Shown: piece by piece, positions 1 through 9,571 of the stretch | Numbering within the stretch: the stretch's first letter is position 1 | Layout of the letters: each line of letters opens with the position of its first letter | DNA from: an uncultured Pelagibacteraceae bacterium | Lineage (GTDB): Bacteria; Pseudomonadota; Alphaproteobacteria; Pelagibacterales; Pelagibacteraceae | Reading direction: 5' to 3' | Assembly: GCA_902632545.1 (NCBI GenBank) | Contig: CACPCX010000005.1 | Location: 1-64,000, forward strand | Length of the DNA stretch: 64,000 nt | Made by a program: the position numbers and the translations under genes | The notes under the pieces: model-generated | Told to the model about the DNA's origin: nothing | The model's input: only the letters and a program-made list of their open reading frames with translations | The model's database searches: none

Positions 1-443
1 GCAGGTGATGGAACCCCTTCAAAGAAATTATCTCTCCAAGAAGATTCTTGATTAGAGCTAATATTAAATCTAGCAAGTCTTAAAGCCACACAGATCACAT
101 ATACCAAGCATAAAAGCCAGCCAAACCTACCAAAAGTATTTAGTTTCCAAAAATACATTATAAATGCAGGAGCAACACCAAAACTTATCATGTCAGTAAG
201 TGAATCTAATTCCTTTCCAACCTTTGAAGTTCCTTTTATCAATCTTGCAATTCTTCCGTCTAATCCATCAATTAAAGCAGCAAAAATTATTGCGATGATC
301 GCCAAGTGAAACTCTCCACTTAATGCAAATCTTATTGAAGTTAAACCTATACAAACTCCTATTAATGTAAGCATGTTAGGAAGAAGCATTCTTGCATTCT
401 TTTTGTCAGTAACTAATTTAAAATTATTTTTTTGCTGTTCCAT
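1..443 (-). CDS. pssA: CDP-diacylglycerol--serine O-phosphatidyltransferase, C-terminus cut by window edge
   Basis: Makes phosphatidylserine from CDP-diacylglycerol and L-serine at the inner membrane, the step before Psd. Only about the first 147 residues lie in the window. An N-terminal hydrophobic segment starts near residue 20. The CDP-alcohol phosphatidyltransferase signature follows from about residue 59: DGLDGRIAR, then GKELDSLTDMISFG, supplying the conserved aspartates and the GR/AR pair. The ATG at 443 lies 3 bases after the psd stop, so the two form a psd-pssA operon, as in many alphaproteobacteria. Assignment to pssA rather than pgsA rests on the FG.P-type motif after the aspartates and on the psd neighbour. 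Confidence 0.9.
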   Translation of the reverse strand, partial: MEQQKNNFKLVTDKKNARMLLPNMLTLIGVCIGLTSIRFALSGEFHLAIIAIIFAALIDGLDGRIARLIKGTSKVGKELDSLTDMISFGVAPAFIMYFWKLNTFGRFGWLLCLVYVICVALRLARFNISSNQESSWRDNFFEGVPSP

Positions 444-446
444 TTA

Positions 447-1094
447 TTAATTTTTTGCTAGCAAAGTTTCACCTGAGATTGCTGTCTGACCTACTTTAAC
501 AAGTGGTTCATAATTTTCGTAGTAGACATCTGCCCTACTACCAAATCTAATCATCCCAATTCTATCACCTTGGTTTAGTTGTTGATTTTTATTTGTTTCA
601 CAAACAATTCTTCTTGCAACTAATCCAGCTATCTGGACAACAATAATATCATTATTGTGATTATCTTTTATCTTGTAATAATTTCTTTCATTGTCTTCAC
701 TAGCTTTATCTAGTGATGCATTTAAAAATTTTCCTGGTTTGTATAAAATTTCCTCAACAGTTCCTGAACAAGGGGTTCTATTAACATGGCAATCGAATAC
801 ATTCATAAAGATGCTAATTTTTTTAAATTTTTTATTTTCCAATCCTAGCTCTTTTGGACCATCAACCTCTTCAACTTTAATTATCTCTCCATCAGCTGGA
901 CTAACAAGGTAACTGTCATCTCCAATAATTGTTCTTTCTGGATCTCTAAAAAAATAATAAACCCAAATAGTTAATAATACTCCAATCAGACCGAGAAAAT
1001 TATTTATGATTAAAAAGATGATAGTTATAAACACAGCAATAACTATAAACTTGTATCCCTCTGTATGGATTTTTGGAAATATCTTACTCAACAT
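447..1094 (-). CDS. psd: Phosphatidylserine decarboxylase proenzyme (short form)
   Basis: Converts phosphatidylserine to phosphatidylethanolamine using a pyruvoyl group made by self-cleavage. At 215 residues it is the short (PSD-A) form common in alphaproteobacteria. One or two membrane-spanning stretches lie at about residues 15-47, followed by YFFRDPER. FMNVFDCHVNRTPCSG carries the conserved histidine and arginine, and the cleavage motif RFGSRADVY lies near the C-terminus; the Gly-Ser bond there should be cut and the serine become the pyruvoyl group. The short family uses GSR at this place. ATG start at 1094; pssA follows 3 bases downstream. The unrelated icd gene is divergent, with 76 bases between. 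Confidence 0.95.
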   Translation of the reverse strand: MLSKIFPKIHTEGYKFIVIAVFITIIFLIINNFLGLIGVLLTIWVYYFFRDPERTIIGDDSYLVSPADGEIIKVEEVDGPKELGLENKKFKKISIFMNVFDCHVNRTPCSGTVEEILYKPGKFLNASLDKASEDNERNYYKIKDNHNNDIIVVQIAGLVARRIVCETNKNQQLNQGDRIGMIRFGSRADVYYENYEPLVKVGQTAISGETLLAKN

Positions 1095-1170
1095 ATTCTT
1101 CTATTTGCTAAATTTCGATTAATATGTATATAAAATGATCAAATTCAATTAATAAGATAATTTTTATTTA

Positions 1171-2384
1171 ATGAGCAAAATCAAGGTAAAAAACCCAATA
1201 GTTGAGCTGAATGGTGATGAAATGACCCGAATTATATGGGAGTTTATAAAAAACAAACTAATCCTCCCATATATAGATCTTGGGATTGAATACTATGATC
1301 TAGGTATGAAAAGTAGAGATGATACAGATGATCAAATCACAATAGACTCTGCAAATGCAATCAAAAAAATTGGTGTAGGAATAAAGTGTGCAACTATCAC
1401 TCCTGATGAAGCGAGAGTTGAAGAATTTGATTTAAAAAAATGTGGAGATCTCCGAATGGAACAATAAGAAATATAATTGGAGGAACAGTATTTAGAGAAC
1501 CAATTATTTGTAAAAATATACCTAAACTTGTTCCATCTTGGACAGATCCTGTAATCATTGGAAGACATGCATTTGGAGATCAGTATAGAGCAACTGATTT
1601 TAAAGTTCCTGGAAAAGGAAAAATGGAAGTCAAGTGGACATCTGAAGATGGAAAAGATGAAATCAAATATGAGGTTTTTAATTTCACTGGTCCCGGTGTT
1701 GCACTTTCAATGTATAATTTAGATAAGTCAATTGAGGACTTTGCAAGATCTTGTTTTAGTTATGGATTAATTAAAAAATGGCCTGTTTATATGTCAACTA
1801 AAAATACAATTTTAAAACAATACGATGGAAGATTTAAAGATATTTTTCAAGAAATTTTCGATAAAGAATACAAGCAAGAATTTGAAAAAAATAATTTAAC
1901 TTATGAGCATAGATTAATTGACGACATGGTAGCATGTGCAATGAAGTGGAGTGGTAAATATATTTGGGCTTGTAAAAATTACGATGGAGATGTTCAGTCA
2001 GATACTATGGCTCAAGGTTATGGGTCTTTAGGATTGATGACAAGCACATTATTAACGCCAGATGGAAAAGTAATGGAGGCTGAGGCTGCACATGGAACAG
2101 TTACTAGACATTATAGAATGCATCAACAAGGGAAAGAAACCTCAACGAACCCTATTGCATCTATTTTTGCGTGGACTAGAGGGTTAGCTCACAGAGGTAA
2201 ATTGGATAGTAATGAAGAACTAATTAAATTTGCGCAAATACTCGAGAAAGTTTGTATCGAGTGTGTAGAAAATGGATCAATGACAAAAGATTTAGCAATC
2301 CTTGTTGGTCCAAATAGTAAATTTTTAACTACCAATCAATTTCTTGATGAAATTGATGGTACTTTAAAGAAAAAATTAAATTAA
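1171..2384 (+). CDS. icd: NADP-dependent isocitrate dehydrogenase, interrupted by a one-base frameshift
   Basis: Oxidative decarboxylation of isocitrate to 2-oxoglutarate in the TCA cycle. The coding sequence is in two frames. Residues 1-90 read from the ATG at 1171 to the A-run at 1434-1440; that frame then hits TAA at 1465-1467. From 1440 the -1 frame continues with [11 protein letters not shown] and runs 314 residues to 2384. Joined, the protein is about 404 residues, the usual length of the dimeric eukaryotic-type enzyme (DEMTRIIW near the N-terminus, [12 protein letters not shown] and the [14 protein letters not shown] region later). The family sequence needs 8 As where 7 are present. 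Either the base was lost in sequencing or assembly, or the gene is rescued by slippage, or it is truly broken. The rest of both frames is well conserved. The 3' end overlaps convergent alaS by 9 bases. Confidence 0.88.
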
Positions 2385-5042
2385 ACTTTCAAGCTTTTCA
2401 AAAGCTTCTTCAATTTTTGATTGATCTTGTCCACCTGCTTGGGCAAAATCTTTTCTTCCACCACCGCCTTTGCCTCCAATTATTTCAGATCCAACTTTAA
2501 CAAATTGAACTGCATCAAATTTACCTGTTAAATTATCAGTCACTCCAACTGCTAATCCAACTTTGTCATCTTTAATTGCAAAAACAATTACTATTCCTTT
2601 GGTAAGTTCTTTTTTTCCATTATCTACTAATTTTCTTAAATCTTTAGGAGGTAAATCTTGAACTTTTTGAAGTCTAACTTTTGTATTATTAATAACTTTG
2701 TCTTTAATAATGTTTTTTGTTGTATCTTCTAAGACATTTTTGACATTTAATTGCTCTAATTGTCTAGAAAGATCTTTTATGGACCCTTTTAAATCTTTAT
2801 TTTCAAGATTTGGTTTTCCACCTAATTTGATAATTTGAGAGGAAAGTTCTTTAATCATTTCCTCGTCCTTTTGAACTGATAATGAGGAAAGTTTTTCCTT
2901 ATTTTGCATATAATCTTCAAGTTGTTTGTCTCTCAAGGCCTCTACTCTTCTAACGCCTGCAGCAATTGATGATTGGCTAATTGTTTTAAATTTACCAATA
3001 TCACCAGTATTTTTAACGTGGGTTCCACCACAAAGTTCAGTTGAAAAATACGTATTTTCCTCTTTACCCATTGAAACTACTCGAACTTCATCACCATACT
3101 TCTCACCAAAGAAAGCTAGTGCTCCCTTTTCTATAGCTGCTTTTGGGGTCATAATTCTTGTAGTCACTTCTGTACTATTAGTAACGTAATCATTAACTAT
3201 TTTGTCAATCTTTACCAATTCTTCATGCGTTATTGGTTTCATGTGGCTAAAATCAAACCTTAGACGATCTGGTGCAACAAGTGACCCCTTTTGCATAACA
3301 TGTTTTCCGAGTGTTCTTCTTAAAGACTCATGTAATAAATGTGTAGCTGAATGATATGCCTTTAGGTTGCCTCTTCTCTCTTCATCAATCTTCATTTCAA
3401 CAACGTCGTTTATCTTGATTTCCCCATTTTTCAGAGTTCCATAATGAACAAATAGATCACCAAGTTGTTTTTGAGTATCAGTTACTTCAAATATAAAATC
3501 TCCTACTGATATTTTTCCTGTATCACCTAGCTGACCTCCAGACTCTCCATAAAAAGGTGTTTGATTAGTTACAATCGCTCCCTCTTCTTTTGCTGATAAT
3601 TTTTCTGTTTCTTTGTTATCTTTTACAATTGATAAAACAACTCCTTCCGATCTATTAAATTCATAACCTAAAAATTCTGTTGAACCAACTTTATCTTTTA
3701 TACCAAACCAAATTTGTTCTTGTGAACTATCACCAGAACCTTTCCAATTCTTTTTAGCAAGTTCTTTGCTTTTTTTCATTAGTTCATCAAATTTATTTTG
3801 ATCAACTGTTAAAGAGTTATTTTTTAAAATATCTTCTGTTAAATCTAATGGGAAACCATATGTATCATATAATTTAAATGCTATTTCCCCTGGTAAAACT
3901 TTTTCTATTTTGCTTATTTCTTCATTTAAAATTTTTATTCCTCTATCAAGTAAAACTAAAAATTTTTCTTCTTCCATTTTTAAAGTTTCTTTAATTAAAG
4001 TTTCTGATCTCTCTAACTCAGGGTAGTTACCTTTCATTTCTTCTTTAAGAGAGTCAAAAATTTTATTAAAAACTGGTTCTTTAGAACCAAGTAAATGTGA
4101 GTGTCTCATTCCTCTTCTCATAATTCTTCTAAGGACATATCCTCTCCCTTCATTGGATGGAAGAACACCCTCAGCTAAAAGAAAGGAACTTGCTCTTAAG
4201 TGATCTGCAATTACTCTAAAACTTGAAATATTATTTTCACTTAATTTAACTTTAGTAAATTCTGATATTGAACCAATTAATTTTTTAAAATGATCTGTTT
4301 CATAATTATCATGTGTATCCTGTAACAAAGCTGCAATTCTCTCTAATCCCATTCCAGTATCAACTGACGGTTTTGGAAGATTAATTCTTTTGTCTTTTGT
4401 AACTTGTTCAAATTGCATAAAGACTAAATTCCAAATTTCTATAAATCTGTCTCCATCTTCATCTTTAGTTCCAGGTAATCCTCCTGGTAAATGGTCACCG
4501 TGATCAAAAAAGATTTCAGAGCAAGGTCCACATGGTCCAGTCTCACCCATCGACCAAAAATTATCTGAAGTTGCTATCCTAATAATTCTATTATCGCTAA
4601 AACCCGCAATTTTCTTCCAAAAATTGAATGCCTGATCATCCTCATGAAATACAGTTACATAAAGCCTGTTTTTATCTATTCCAAAATCTTTGGTTATTAA
4701 ATCCCAGGCATAATGAATTGCTTGCTCTTTAAAATAATCACCAAAGGAAAAATTCCCTAACATCTCAAAAAATGTATGATGTCTTGGTGTATAACCAACA
4801 TTCTCTAAGTCGTTATGCTTACCACCTGCCCTTACACATTTTTGTGAAGTTGTCGCTCTAACGTAATCTCTTTTTTCTAATCCTGTGAAAACGTTTTTAA
4901 ATTGAACCATCCCTGAATTGGCAAACATTAAAGTAGGATCATTATTTGGAACCAAATTACTAGATTCCACAATCTTATGATCGTTCTTTTCAAAATACTT
5001 TAAGAAAGTATTTCTTATTTCATTGAGTGTTTTGTCTGCCAT
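2376..5042 (-). CDS. alaS: Alanyl-tRNA synthetase
   Basis: Charges tRNA-Ala and edits mischarged Ser/Gly. At 888 residues it has the full bacterial length. The class II catalytic core is at the N-terminus ([24 protein letters not shown], then [18 protein letters not shown], and later GMGLERIAA). The editing domain is recognised by the HSATHLLH zinc-site motif near residue 560 and the CGGTHV motif near residue 665. The C-terminal DHHA1 part ends with the glycine-rich [19 protein letters not shown] start at 5042. It lies downstream of recA on the same strand but a terminator at 5091-5117 separates them, so it probably has its own promoter. Its 3' end overlaps icd. Confidence 0.97.
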   Translation of the reverse strand: MADKTLNEIRNTFLKYFEKNDHKIVESSNLVPNNDPTLMFANSGMVQFKNVFTGLEKRDYVRATTSQKCVRAGGKHNDLENVGYTPRHHTFFEMLGNFSFGDYFKEQAIHYAWDLITKDFGIDKNRLYVTVFHEDDQAFNFWKKIAGFSDNRIIRIATSDNFWSMGETGPCGPCSEIFFDHGDHLPGGLPGTKDEDGDRFIEIWNLVFMQFEQVTKDKRINLPKPSVDTGMGLERIAALLQDTHDNYETDHFKKLIGSISEFTKVKLSENNISSFRVIADHLRASSFLLAEGVLPSNEGRGYVLRRIMRRGMRHSHLLGSKEPVFNKIFDSLKEEMKGNYPELERSETLIKETLKMEEEKFLVLLDRGIKILNEEISKIEKVLPGEIAFKLYDTYGFPLDLTEDILKNNSLTVDQNKFDELMKKSKELAKKNWKGSGDSSQEQIWFGIKDKVGSTEFLGYEFNRSEGVVLSIVKDNKETEKLSAKEEGAIVTNQTPFYGESGGQLGDTGKISVGDFIFEVTDTQKQLGDLFVHYGTLKNGEIKINDVVEMKIDEERRGNLKAYHSATHLLHESLRRTLGKHVMQKGSLVAPDRLRFDFSHMKPITHEELVKIDKIVNDYVTNSTEVTTRIMTPKAAIEKGALAFFGEKYGDEVRVVSMGKEENTYFSTELCGGTHVKNTGDIGKFKTISQSSIAAGVRRVEALRDKQLEDYMQNKEKLSSLSVQKDEEMIKELSSQIIKLGGKPNLENKDLKGSIKDLSRQLEQLNVKNVLEDTTKNIIKDKVINNTKVRLQKVQDLPPKDLRKLVDNGKKELTKGIVIVFAIKDDKVGLAVGVTDNLTGKFDAVQFVKVGSEIIGGKGGGGRKDFAQAGGQDQSKIEEAFEKLESLI

Positions 5043-5090
5043 ATTTTTAAAATACAGCTTTTTTATTCTATGTCTAGATATCGAAGGGAA

Positions 5091-5117
5091 AAAAGGCGCT
5101 TAAATTAAGCGCCTTTT
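5091..5117 (-). terminator. Rho-independent terminator after recA
   Basis: A near-perfect inverted repeat with GC-rich arms GGCGC/GCGCC extended by A/T pairs (13 bases per arm around a central base) starts 18 bases past the recA stop. On the minus strand the stem is followed by six T residues. The flanking A and T runs make it potentially bidirectional, but on the minus strand it fits the end of recA. It also lies about 50 bases before alaS. Confidence 0.8.
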
Positions 5118-5135
5118 ATTAATAAAGATGACCTA

Positions 5136-6290
5136 TTAATTCTTTTTAGATGGTGGAGTAGCTTCTGCTTTATCAGCCTCTTCTTTTTCAGCTACTTTCT
5201 TTTCTTTCTCTAATTTTTCAGGATCAATTGGATTTCCTTCTATTTTCTTTGAAATCACCCCTGCTTTTTCTCTAATTGCCATTTCAATTTCTGCAGCAAC
5301 TTTAGGATTTTGAGCCAGATAAGTCTTAGCATTTTCTCTACCTTGACCAATCTTCTCTCCTTTGTAAGCATACCAAGCACCTGATTTTTCAATTATATCT
5401 GCTTTTGAACCAAGATCGACTAATTCACCCATCTTGCTAATTCCTCTTCCATACATCAAGTCAAATTCAACAACTTTAAATGGTGGTGCTACTTTATTCT
5501 TAACTACTTTCACTCTTGTAGAGTTACCAATAATCTCATCTTTATCTTTGATAGCACCAATTCTTCTAATATCCATTCTTACAGACGAGTAAAACTTAAG
5601 TGCATTACCACCCGATGTTGTTTCTGGACTTCCAAACATGACTCCAATTTTCATTCTGATTTGGTTAATGAAAATCATCATTGTGTTTGTGTTTGATATT
5701 GAACCGGTTAATTTTCTTAACGCCTGACTCATTAATCTTGATTGAAGACCAACGTGATGATCTCCCATCTCACCTTCAATTTCTGCTTTAGGAGTTAAAG
5801 CTGCAACAGAGTCAATAACAATTACTGAAATAGAGCCTGATTTTACTAGTGTATCAGCGATTTCTAATGCTTGTTCACCAGTATCTGGTTGTGAAATTAA
5901 AAGCTCTTCAGTATTTACACCTAATTTTTTTGCATAAACTGGATCTAATGCATGCTCTGCATCAACAAACGCACAAATGCCTCCAGCTTTTTGAGCTTCA
6001 GCAACAACTTGTAATGCTAATGTTGTTTTTCCAGATGACTCTGGTCCATAAACTTCTATAATTCTTCCTTTTGGTAATCCACCTATGCCTAAAGCTAAAT
6101 CAAGACTTAAAGAACCTGTTGAAACAGACTCAATATCCATTGCTCTCTTTTCACCAAGCTTCATTACAGAGCCTTTTCCAAAATTATCTGTAATTTGTGC
6201 TATTGCAGCATCTAGTGCTTTGTTCTTCTCTTTAACATCCATTTCTTGATCTTTAGTAGATTTAACTACTTTTAGGTTATTTTTTGTCAT
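5136..6290 (-). CDS. recA: Recombinase A
   Basis: Forms ATP-dependent filaments on single-stranded DNA, catalyses strand exchange and acts as co-protease for LexA/UmuD-type proteins. The protein has 384 residues, with an N-terminal extension of about 15 residues before the usual KALDAAI start. The Walker A motif GPESSGKTT is at residues 82-90, and the FVDAEHALD and [19 protein letters not shown] regions are intact. The C-terminal tail is charged (lysine/glutamate-rich), as is typical. ATG start at 6290. It is followed by a strong terminator. The upstream gap carries a near-match to an alphaproteobacterial LexA box (see 6340-6354), which fits DNA-damage induction. Confidence 0.98.
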   Translation of the reverse strand: MTKNNLKVVKSTKDQEMDVKEKNKALDAAIAQITDNFGKGSVMKLGEKRAMDIESVSTGSLSLDLALGIGGLPKGRIIEVYGPESSGKTTLALQVVAEAQKAGGICAFVDAEHALDPVYAKKLGVNTEELLISQPDTGEQALEIADTLVKSGSISVIVIDSVAALTPKAEIEGEMGDHHVGLQSRLMSQALRKLTGSISNTNTMMIFINQIRMKIGVMFGSPETTSGGNALKFYSSVRMDIRRIGAIKDKDEIIGNSTRVKVVKNKVAPPFKVVEFDLMYGRGISKMGELVDLGSKADIIEKSGAWYAYKGEKIGQGRENAKTYLAQNPKVAAEIEMAIREKAGVISKKIEGNPIDPEKLEKEKKVAEKEEADKAEATPPSKKN

Positions 6291-6339
6291 TTTTTGCCTC
6301 TTTTTTTAAATTTTTTAACACTCGAATCATCAAATAAAT

Positions 6340-6354
6340 GTACACATTTTGTTC
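6340..6354 (-). promoter_or_regulatory. Candidate LexA-type operator upstream of recA
   Basis: Read in the recA direction the site is GAAC-N7-GTAC, one base from the GAAC-N7-GAAC found at umuD and from the alphaproteobacterial LexA consensus (GTTC-N7-GTTC on the other strand). It lies 50-64 bases before the recA ATG, just past an AT-rich stretch that could hold a -10 element. The orientation relative to the gene matches the umuD site. No lexA gene is in the window. Confidence 0.5.
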
Positions 6355-6396
6355 TCATTAGCAATATATTTATTTTTTAGCCAAAAAAACAAATAT

Positions 6397-7689
6397 TTAC
6401 TTAAGTTTTAGATACTGGCTATTGAGAAGTCCTACTGCCTTTAACAAGCTGTATTGAGCCATTAGGTAATTTTTCTCAGAACTTGCTAAAGAAATTTGAG
6501 CAGAAAGTAATAATGAATTTGATTGAATAACATCAAGAGTTGTTCTTGATCCTCTTTCGTACTCAGCAACAATTCCTTCATAAGCTATTTGGGAGGCACT
6601 TACTTGAACTTTCACTGAGTTCAGAAAACTTTCTGAAGATTGCAAACTTGACCATGCACTTGCAACATTAGTTTCATTTGTTCTAACTGCATCATCTAAA
6701 AGTAATCTTTTTCGAGTTGTTAGATTTGAATTTTTATTAATTGTTGATCGTTTTTTTCCACCAGAATAAAAAGGCCAGCTAAGAGTGGCTTTTAATACAT
6801 CTTGTTCTTTTTCGTCTACGGTAGCACTTAAATCATCTGTATAAGTTCTTTGTAACGATAATGATGCAGTAGGTTTTAAATCAGATTCGGAAATTTCTAA
6901 TTCTTTTTCAGATTTTTCTAAGTCCAATTTTGCAATTAAAATATCTGGGTTGTTTTGTTTTGAAAGATTTAATGCTTCATCTAAAGTAGATGGCAAAGAG
7001 ACAATTGCATTTTTGTTCTTTTGTAATTGATTTGGATCACTAATTTTTCCAATTATATTCTCATAATTAAGCTTACTAATTAATAAGTCACTTTTAGCTT
7101 TTGCAAATTGAGCTTGTGCTCCTGCTAGTGAAGATTCAGATTGCGCTAGGTCAGTATTTGTAATTTGACCTCTGTCTCTTCTGATTTTATCATTTTCAAC
7201 TTGTCTAATTAATAAATTTAAATTTTTAGAATTAATCTCAAGCGTTTCTCTTGCAAAAATTAAGTTTGTATATGCGTAGATGGCATTGTGAAGAACATCT
7301 TGTTCTTTTTTAACCAGTTGTGCTTTTGCAAGATTTAGGGCTGTAATATTTTTTTTTAGCGTTAAATCTCTTCCATAATCTAGTAGAGTTTGTTCTAATT
7401 TAATAGAGGTTGTTAATGGATCTACATCATTAATTGTTGCATCACCTCCACTTTGGTTAGTAAGTTTATTAGTATTTTCAAAGCTTTGAGATCCACTTAA
7501 AGTTAATGAAGGTTTATAATCACTTTTAGCAATATTTACATCTTCCTCCGATGCTTTAATATTTTCTCTTTCAGCATTTAATTGAATATTGGTTTGATAA
7601 GTTTGATTTAATGCATCGAGAAGAGTAACTGCTAAAGCGTTACTTAAATAGAATATTGATGCGATAACTATGATAAATATTTTTTTCAT
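6397..7689 (-). CDS. TolC-like outer membrane efflux protein
   Basis: Predicted trimeric outer-membrane channel for type I secretion or RND efflux. It has 430 residues with a signal peptide at about 1-20 (hydrophobic, ending LSNALA). Two outer-membrane-efflux repeats follow: the first has TLLDALNQTYQTNIQLNAERENI and the KLEQTLLDYG type strand, the second has SLDEALNLSKQNNPDILIAK and ATLSWPFYSGG. Long helical, glutamine/asparagine-rich coiled coils fit the periplasmic barrel. The ATG overlaps the upstream kinase stop by 4 bases, so they are probably co-transcribed. No inner-membrane or adaptor partner is adjacent, so the exported substrate cannot be inferred. Confidence 0.88.
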   Translation of the reverse strand: MKKIFIIVIASIFYLSNALAVTLLDALNQTYQTNIQLNAERENIKASEEDVNIAKSDYKPSLTLSGSQSFENTNKLTNQSGGDATINDVDPLTTSIKLEQTLLDYGRDLTLKKNITALNLAKAQLVKKEQDVLHNAIYAYTNLIFARETLEINSKNLNLLIRQVENDKIRRDRGQITNTDLAQSESSLAGAQAQFAKAKSDLLISKLNYENIIGKISDPNQLQKNKNAIVSLPSTLDEALNLSKQNNPDILIAKLDLEKSEKELEISESDLKPTASLSLQRTYTDDLSATVDEKEQDVLKATLSWPFYSGGKKRSTINKNSNLTTRKRLLLDDAVRTNETNVASAWSSLQSSESFLNSVKVQVSASQIAYEGIVAEYERGSRTTLDVIQSNSLLLSAQISLASSEKNYLMAQYSLLKAVGLLNSQYLKLK

Positions 7690-8615
7690 TTCGATTTATA
7701 TACAGCAGTTTTAATTTGATGGTTACTGTTTAAATTTACAATTATAGATGCATATTTAGGCGTATTTTTAAACATGTTTTGAGTAATTCTTTGGTAAGTT
7801 TGCATAAAATTTATTACGTCCCTTTTCCTCATTATTTTATGAACACCTTTTTTCTTTGTTTTTAACCAAAGTTTACGTTCCTGCTTTAATCTCCACTTCT
7901 GCAATAAACTAAAGTTTTTTGCTTTTAAGTAAATCATACAATTTAACTGAGAATATAGCTTTTTATATTTAGTTTTTAATTGTTGATTTACATACTTTCT
8001 CCAAATCAGTTTTTGATCATTAGCTTTTTCCATAGAATTAATTGATTTTTTTAACGTCTTATTAGTTTCTGCTCTTGCTCCAACACACCACCCTTCAAAA
8101 ATAATAACATCTGGTCTTTGATTTATTTTATTCCATTTATTTTTAGGAAATCTGTCATCAATTGCCTTATTAAAATTTGGTAGTTTCAATTTCTTGAATT
8201 TTTTTGCTTTAGATTTTTTAAAGAAATCCAACATCATATTAATATCATGAGTTCCAGGAACACCTCTGGTAAGCAACATTGGATGTATTTTTTTTGATAA
8301 AGATATTCTTTCTTTTCTTGTTTTATAAAAATCATCAATTGAAATTTTAAATACTTTAAGTTTAAAATACTTTTCTAATATTATCTTTAATATTGAACTT
8401 GTTGTTGTTTTACCTGTACCTTGTCCTCCAGCTAATCCAACAAAGTAAGGTTTTTGATTATTTGCTTTTTTTACAATCCAAAAACATATTGGAATTAAAA
8501 AGTTCTTAATCATTCCTTCTTTATTGCCAAACTTTTCGGTAGAAGTTTCTTGTGATTTTATAAACTTAAAACAATCTTTTTTAACCTTCTTAAAACACTC
8601 TTCAGCTAATTGCAT
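7686..8615 (-). CDS. D-glycerate 3-kinase-like P-loop kinase
   Basis: Probably phosphorylates D-glycerate to 3-phosphoglycerate, linking glycolate or serine-derived carbon to central metabolism. The protein has 309 residues. Walker A is GLAGGQGTGKTT, with SIDDFYKTRKER next. The motif LLTRGVPGTHDINMM is characteristic of the plant-type glycerate kinase and related PRK/uridine-kinase-like proteins; IIFEGWCVGAR is the Walker B region. ATG start at 8615. It is 7 bases downstream of the GFA gene and overlaps tolC. Substrate is inferred from family motifs; other small-molecule kinases of this fold cannot be excluded. Confidence 0.75.
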   Translation of the reverse strand: MQLAEECFKKVKKDCFKFIKSQETSTEKFGNKEGMIKNFLIPICFWIVKKANNQKPYFVGLAGGQGTGKTTTSSILKIILEKYFKLKVFKISIDDFYKTRKERISLSKKIHPMLLTRGVPGTHDINMMLDFFKKSKAKKFKKLKLPNFNKAIDDRFPKNKWNKINQRPDVIIFEGWCVGARAETNKTLKKSINSMEKANDQKLIWRKYVNQQLKTKYKKLYSQLNCMIYLKAKNFSLLQKWRLKQERKLWLKTKKKGVHKIMRKRDVINFMQTYQRITQNMFKNTPKYASIIVNLNSNHQIKTAVYKSK

Positions 8616-8622
8616 TGGACTT

Positions 8623-8988
8623 TTATTTTTCTTGATCCATTGGATGGTTTAAACCATCAAAGTTAGCTACTTCTTTTAAATCTTCTACTTTTACTTCATC
8701 TACACAGCCTAGATTAAATCCTGTCATAATTGGAGCACTTCTAGGATTGTGATGAGTGTAAATTCCACATTCAGTACAAAAGTAATGATTAGCAACTTTA
8801 GTATGATACTGATAAAGTTTTAATTTATCTTCTCCTTTAGTAACTTTAAAGTCTTCATTTTTAACCATCCCCATTGTTGCATTTTTTCTTTTACAAATAG
8901 AACAATTGCATCTTACAATTTTTGCTAATTCATTAACTGTAGCATTAATTTCTGCTTCAACAGCTCCACAATGACAATTTAGTTTCAT
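8623..8988 (-). CDS. GFA-family (glutathione-dependent formaldehyde-activating-like) zinc protein
   Basis: 121 residues with the full GFA cysteine pattern. CHC at residues 5-7, CNCSIC near residue 28, and FCTECGIYTHH near residue 73 form the two zinc sites of the fold (CENP-V/GFA family). Only a few members are shown to act on S-hydroxymethyl-glutathione, so the substrate here is open. ATG start at 8988. The gene lies 12 bases after the VOC gene and 7 bases before the kinase, in a tight minus-strand run. Confidence 0.85.
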   Translation of the reverse strand: MKLNCHCGAVEAEINATVNELAKIVRCNCSICKRKNATMGMVKNEDFKVTKGEDKLKLYQYHTKVANHYFCTECGIYTHHNPRSAPIMTGFNLGCVDEVKVEDLKEVANFDGLNHPMDQEK

Positions 8989-9000
8989 ATAACTCCTTTT

Positions 9001-9384
9001 TTATTTTAAAATATTTTTTGCTGCAATCTTATTCCCATCTAAGTCTCGGATATATCCATAGTAATTTCCGTCTTTTCTAACACCTGGCGCTCCCTCATCT
9101 TTTGCTCCTTTCGAAATTGCAATCTCATAAAACTTTTCTACTGCCTCTTTTGAATCTGCTAACAGTGTTACTTGTGATCCATTACCCGTAGTCGCTGGTT
9201 TACCATTAACTGGATTAGTTATATAAAATATTACTTTCTCAGGTTCACTTAAATGAGCATAACCAATATATTTTTCTGTAGTTAGTATTTTTTTTAACTT
9301 TAAAGGTTCAAATGCAGCATCATATAGCTCGCTTGATTTTTTATAATCATTTGAGCCAACCATTACAAAATCTAAAATACTCAT
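9001..9384 (-). CDS. VOC-family (glyoxalase/bleomycin-resistance fold) protein
   Basis: About 127 residues from the ATG at 9384 (MSILDFVMVGSND). A longer reading to 9450 is possible, but its extra 22 residues are low-complexity and have no family counterpart. One VOC module is visible: the N-terminal strand-helix DFVMVGSNDYKKSSELYDAAFEPL and the C-terminal GYIRDLDGNKI, where the RDLDGN motif carries a usual metal-site glutamate/aspartate region. Substrate unknown. It is first in the minus-strand VOC-GFA-kinase-tolC run, and its promoter should lie within 9385-9571, shared with divergent umuD. Confidence 0.75.
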   Translation of the reverse strand: MSILDFVMVGSNDYKKSSELYDAAFEPLKLKKILTTEKYIGYAHLSEPEKVIFYITNPVNGKPATTGNGSQVTLLADSKEAVEKFYEIAISKGAKDEGAPGVRKDGNYYGYIRDLDGNKIAAKNILK

Positions 9385-9524
9385 AATCAAATTAAAATTT
9401 ATATAACTTAATAACCAACTTAAACTACTAGTGGTTGAAGTTATCCACAAGCATACAAAATATAGTTTTAATGTTCACGTTTTGATTCACTTTTGATTCA
9501 GTTACAGACTCAAAATACAACCTC

Positions 9525-9553
9525 TTGAGTGTATTAAATAAATAGGCTATAAA
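9525..9553 (+). promoter_or_regulatory. Promoter of umuDC
   Basis: A sigma-70 promoter with -35 TTGAGT (9525-9530), a 17-base spacer and -10 TATAAA (9548-9553). The predicted start is about 9560, giving a leader of only about 12 bases and placing the LexA-type box over the transcription start. The -35 is also the right half of an inverted repeat ACTCAA (9508-9513) / TTGAGT. Confidence 0.7.
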
Positions 9554-9556
9554 TTA

Positions 9557-9571
9557 GAACAAAACAAGAAC
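9557..9571 (+). promoter_or_regulatory. LexA-type operator at umuD
   Basis: A perfect GAAC-N7-GAAC, the reverse complement of the alphaproteobacterial LexA box GTTC-N7-GTTC. It begins 3 bases after the -10 and its last base abuts the umuD ATG at 9572. LexA bound here would block both transcription start and the translation start region. Confidence 0.75.

Noticed and set aside
1444..1453. Perfect palindrome GGAGATCTCC just after the icd A-run, a possible frameshift-stimulating hairpin
   Set aside because: With a realistic loop only three base pairs remain, and the bases encode the conserved W-R-S-P stretch of isocitrate dehydrogenase, which explains the sequence.
1332..1568. Minus-strand open frame of 78 codons across the icd frameshift
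   Set aside because: Shadow of icd; no family likeness and the plus strand is clearly conserved.
9385..9450. N-terminal extension of the VOC protein
   Set aside because: Low-complexity residues before MSILDFVMVGSND have no family counterpart, and an internal ATG fits.
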